From Legionellaceae bacterium (GTDB lineage: Bacteria > Pseudomonadota > Gammaproteobacteria > Legionellales > Legionellaceae), in contig CANJFK010000056.1 of the NCBI GenBank assembly GCA_947473535.1, positions 1 through 6,597 on the forward strand: a stretch of DNA of 6,597 nt, written 5' to 3'. The position numbers and the translations under genes are program-made. The notes under the pieces were generated by a model. It ran no database searches, had not been told where the DNA came from, and was given only the letters and a program-made list of their open reading frames with translations. Every line of letters starts with the position of its first letter. The stretch's first letter is position 1. Below are positions 6,534 to 6,597 of this stretch, one piece after another.

Positions 6534-6597
6534 ATCCCCGAAAACGGAAGCAGAGTTACTGGATCGCTGCCAAGGGCTAGAAGGATTAAACCTGGCG
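6508..6597 (+). CDS. mutH: Probable N-terminus of DNA mismatch-repair endonuclease MutH, cut off by the window edge
   Basis: In the +1 frame relative to the end of aspS, an open frame runs to the right edge. Read from TTG at 6508 it gives [20 protein letters not shown], then [10 protein letters not shown]. This resembles the start of E. coli MutH ([24 protein letters not shown]): the Thr of the shared TE falls at residue 13 in both, and the later Leu and Gly spacing also fits. MutH nicks the unmethylated strand at hemimethylated GATC during MutHLS repair. GGGA at 6497-6500 lies 7 nt before the TTG, supporting this unusual start and a 26-nt overlap with aspS; an ATG further upstream was not seen in frame over the last few codons. 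Only 30 residues are visible and no catalytic residues are included, so the identification rests on a short resemblance and is tentative. Confidence -1.
   Translation, partial: MHQQHKLNKSPKTEAELLDRCQGLEGLNLA

Noticed and set aside
1..6597. tRNA genes, CRISPR arrays, phage genes, toxin-antitoxin or defence systems
   Set aside because: Nothing seen by eye: no cloverleaf-like segment in the gaps, no regularly spaced direct repeats, and every long frame belongs to a housekeeping or metabolic family.

Overview
The window reads as ordinary bacterial chromosome from a moderately AT-rich gammaproteobacterium. Legionellales (Legionella/Coxiella-like) is my best guess, from the feel of the proteins and the FmdB-family/DUF502/aspS gene order; that placement is inference. 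All supported genes are on the + strand.

Layout. (1) Positions 1-695 hold the C-terminal part of a TauD/TfdA-type Fe(II)/2-oxoglutarate oxygenase that enters from the left. (2) Positions 711-785 hold a small inverted-repeat element (MITE-like). (3) Positions 866-3411 hold a tight, overlapping three-gene operon for a short-Q-loop, CioAB-type cytochrome bd quinol oxidase: cydA, cydB and an untracked 49-residue membrane protein of the DUF2474 type, probably a CydX-like accessory subunit. (4) Positions 3412-3626 are non-coding and hold a 12-bp perfect palindrome just upstream of the next gene. (5) Positions 3627-4537 hold a zinc-ribbon FmdB-family regulator-like protein and a DUF502 membrane protein, translationally coupled by a 4-nt overlap with a TTG start. 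(6) Positions 4555-4718 hold a second, longer copy of the MITE-like element in the opposite orientation. (7) Positions 4752-6533 hold aspS, aspartyl-tRNA synthetase, carrying residues that match the non-discriminating type. (8) From 6508, overlapping the end of aspS, a reading frame resembles the N-terminus of the mismatch-repair endonuclease MutH and runs off the right edge.

The most distinctive content is the pair of related elements. Both have the 17-bp terminal inverted repeat GGTCTGTTGACAATTCA, both are flanked by TA, and the 71-bp copy equals the 160-bp copy with 89 bp removed from its centre. They sit directly upstream of cydA and aspS. The longer one generates a spurious upstream ATG for aspS and may supply part of a promoter. 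I found no CRISPR, phage, toxin-antitoxin or defence system; apart from the repeats and the small third cyd gene the region is housekeeping.
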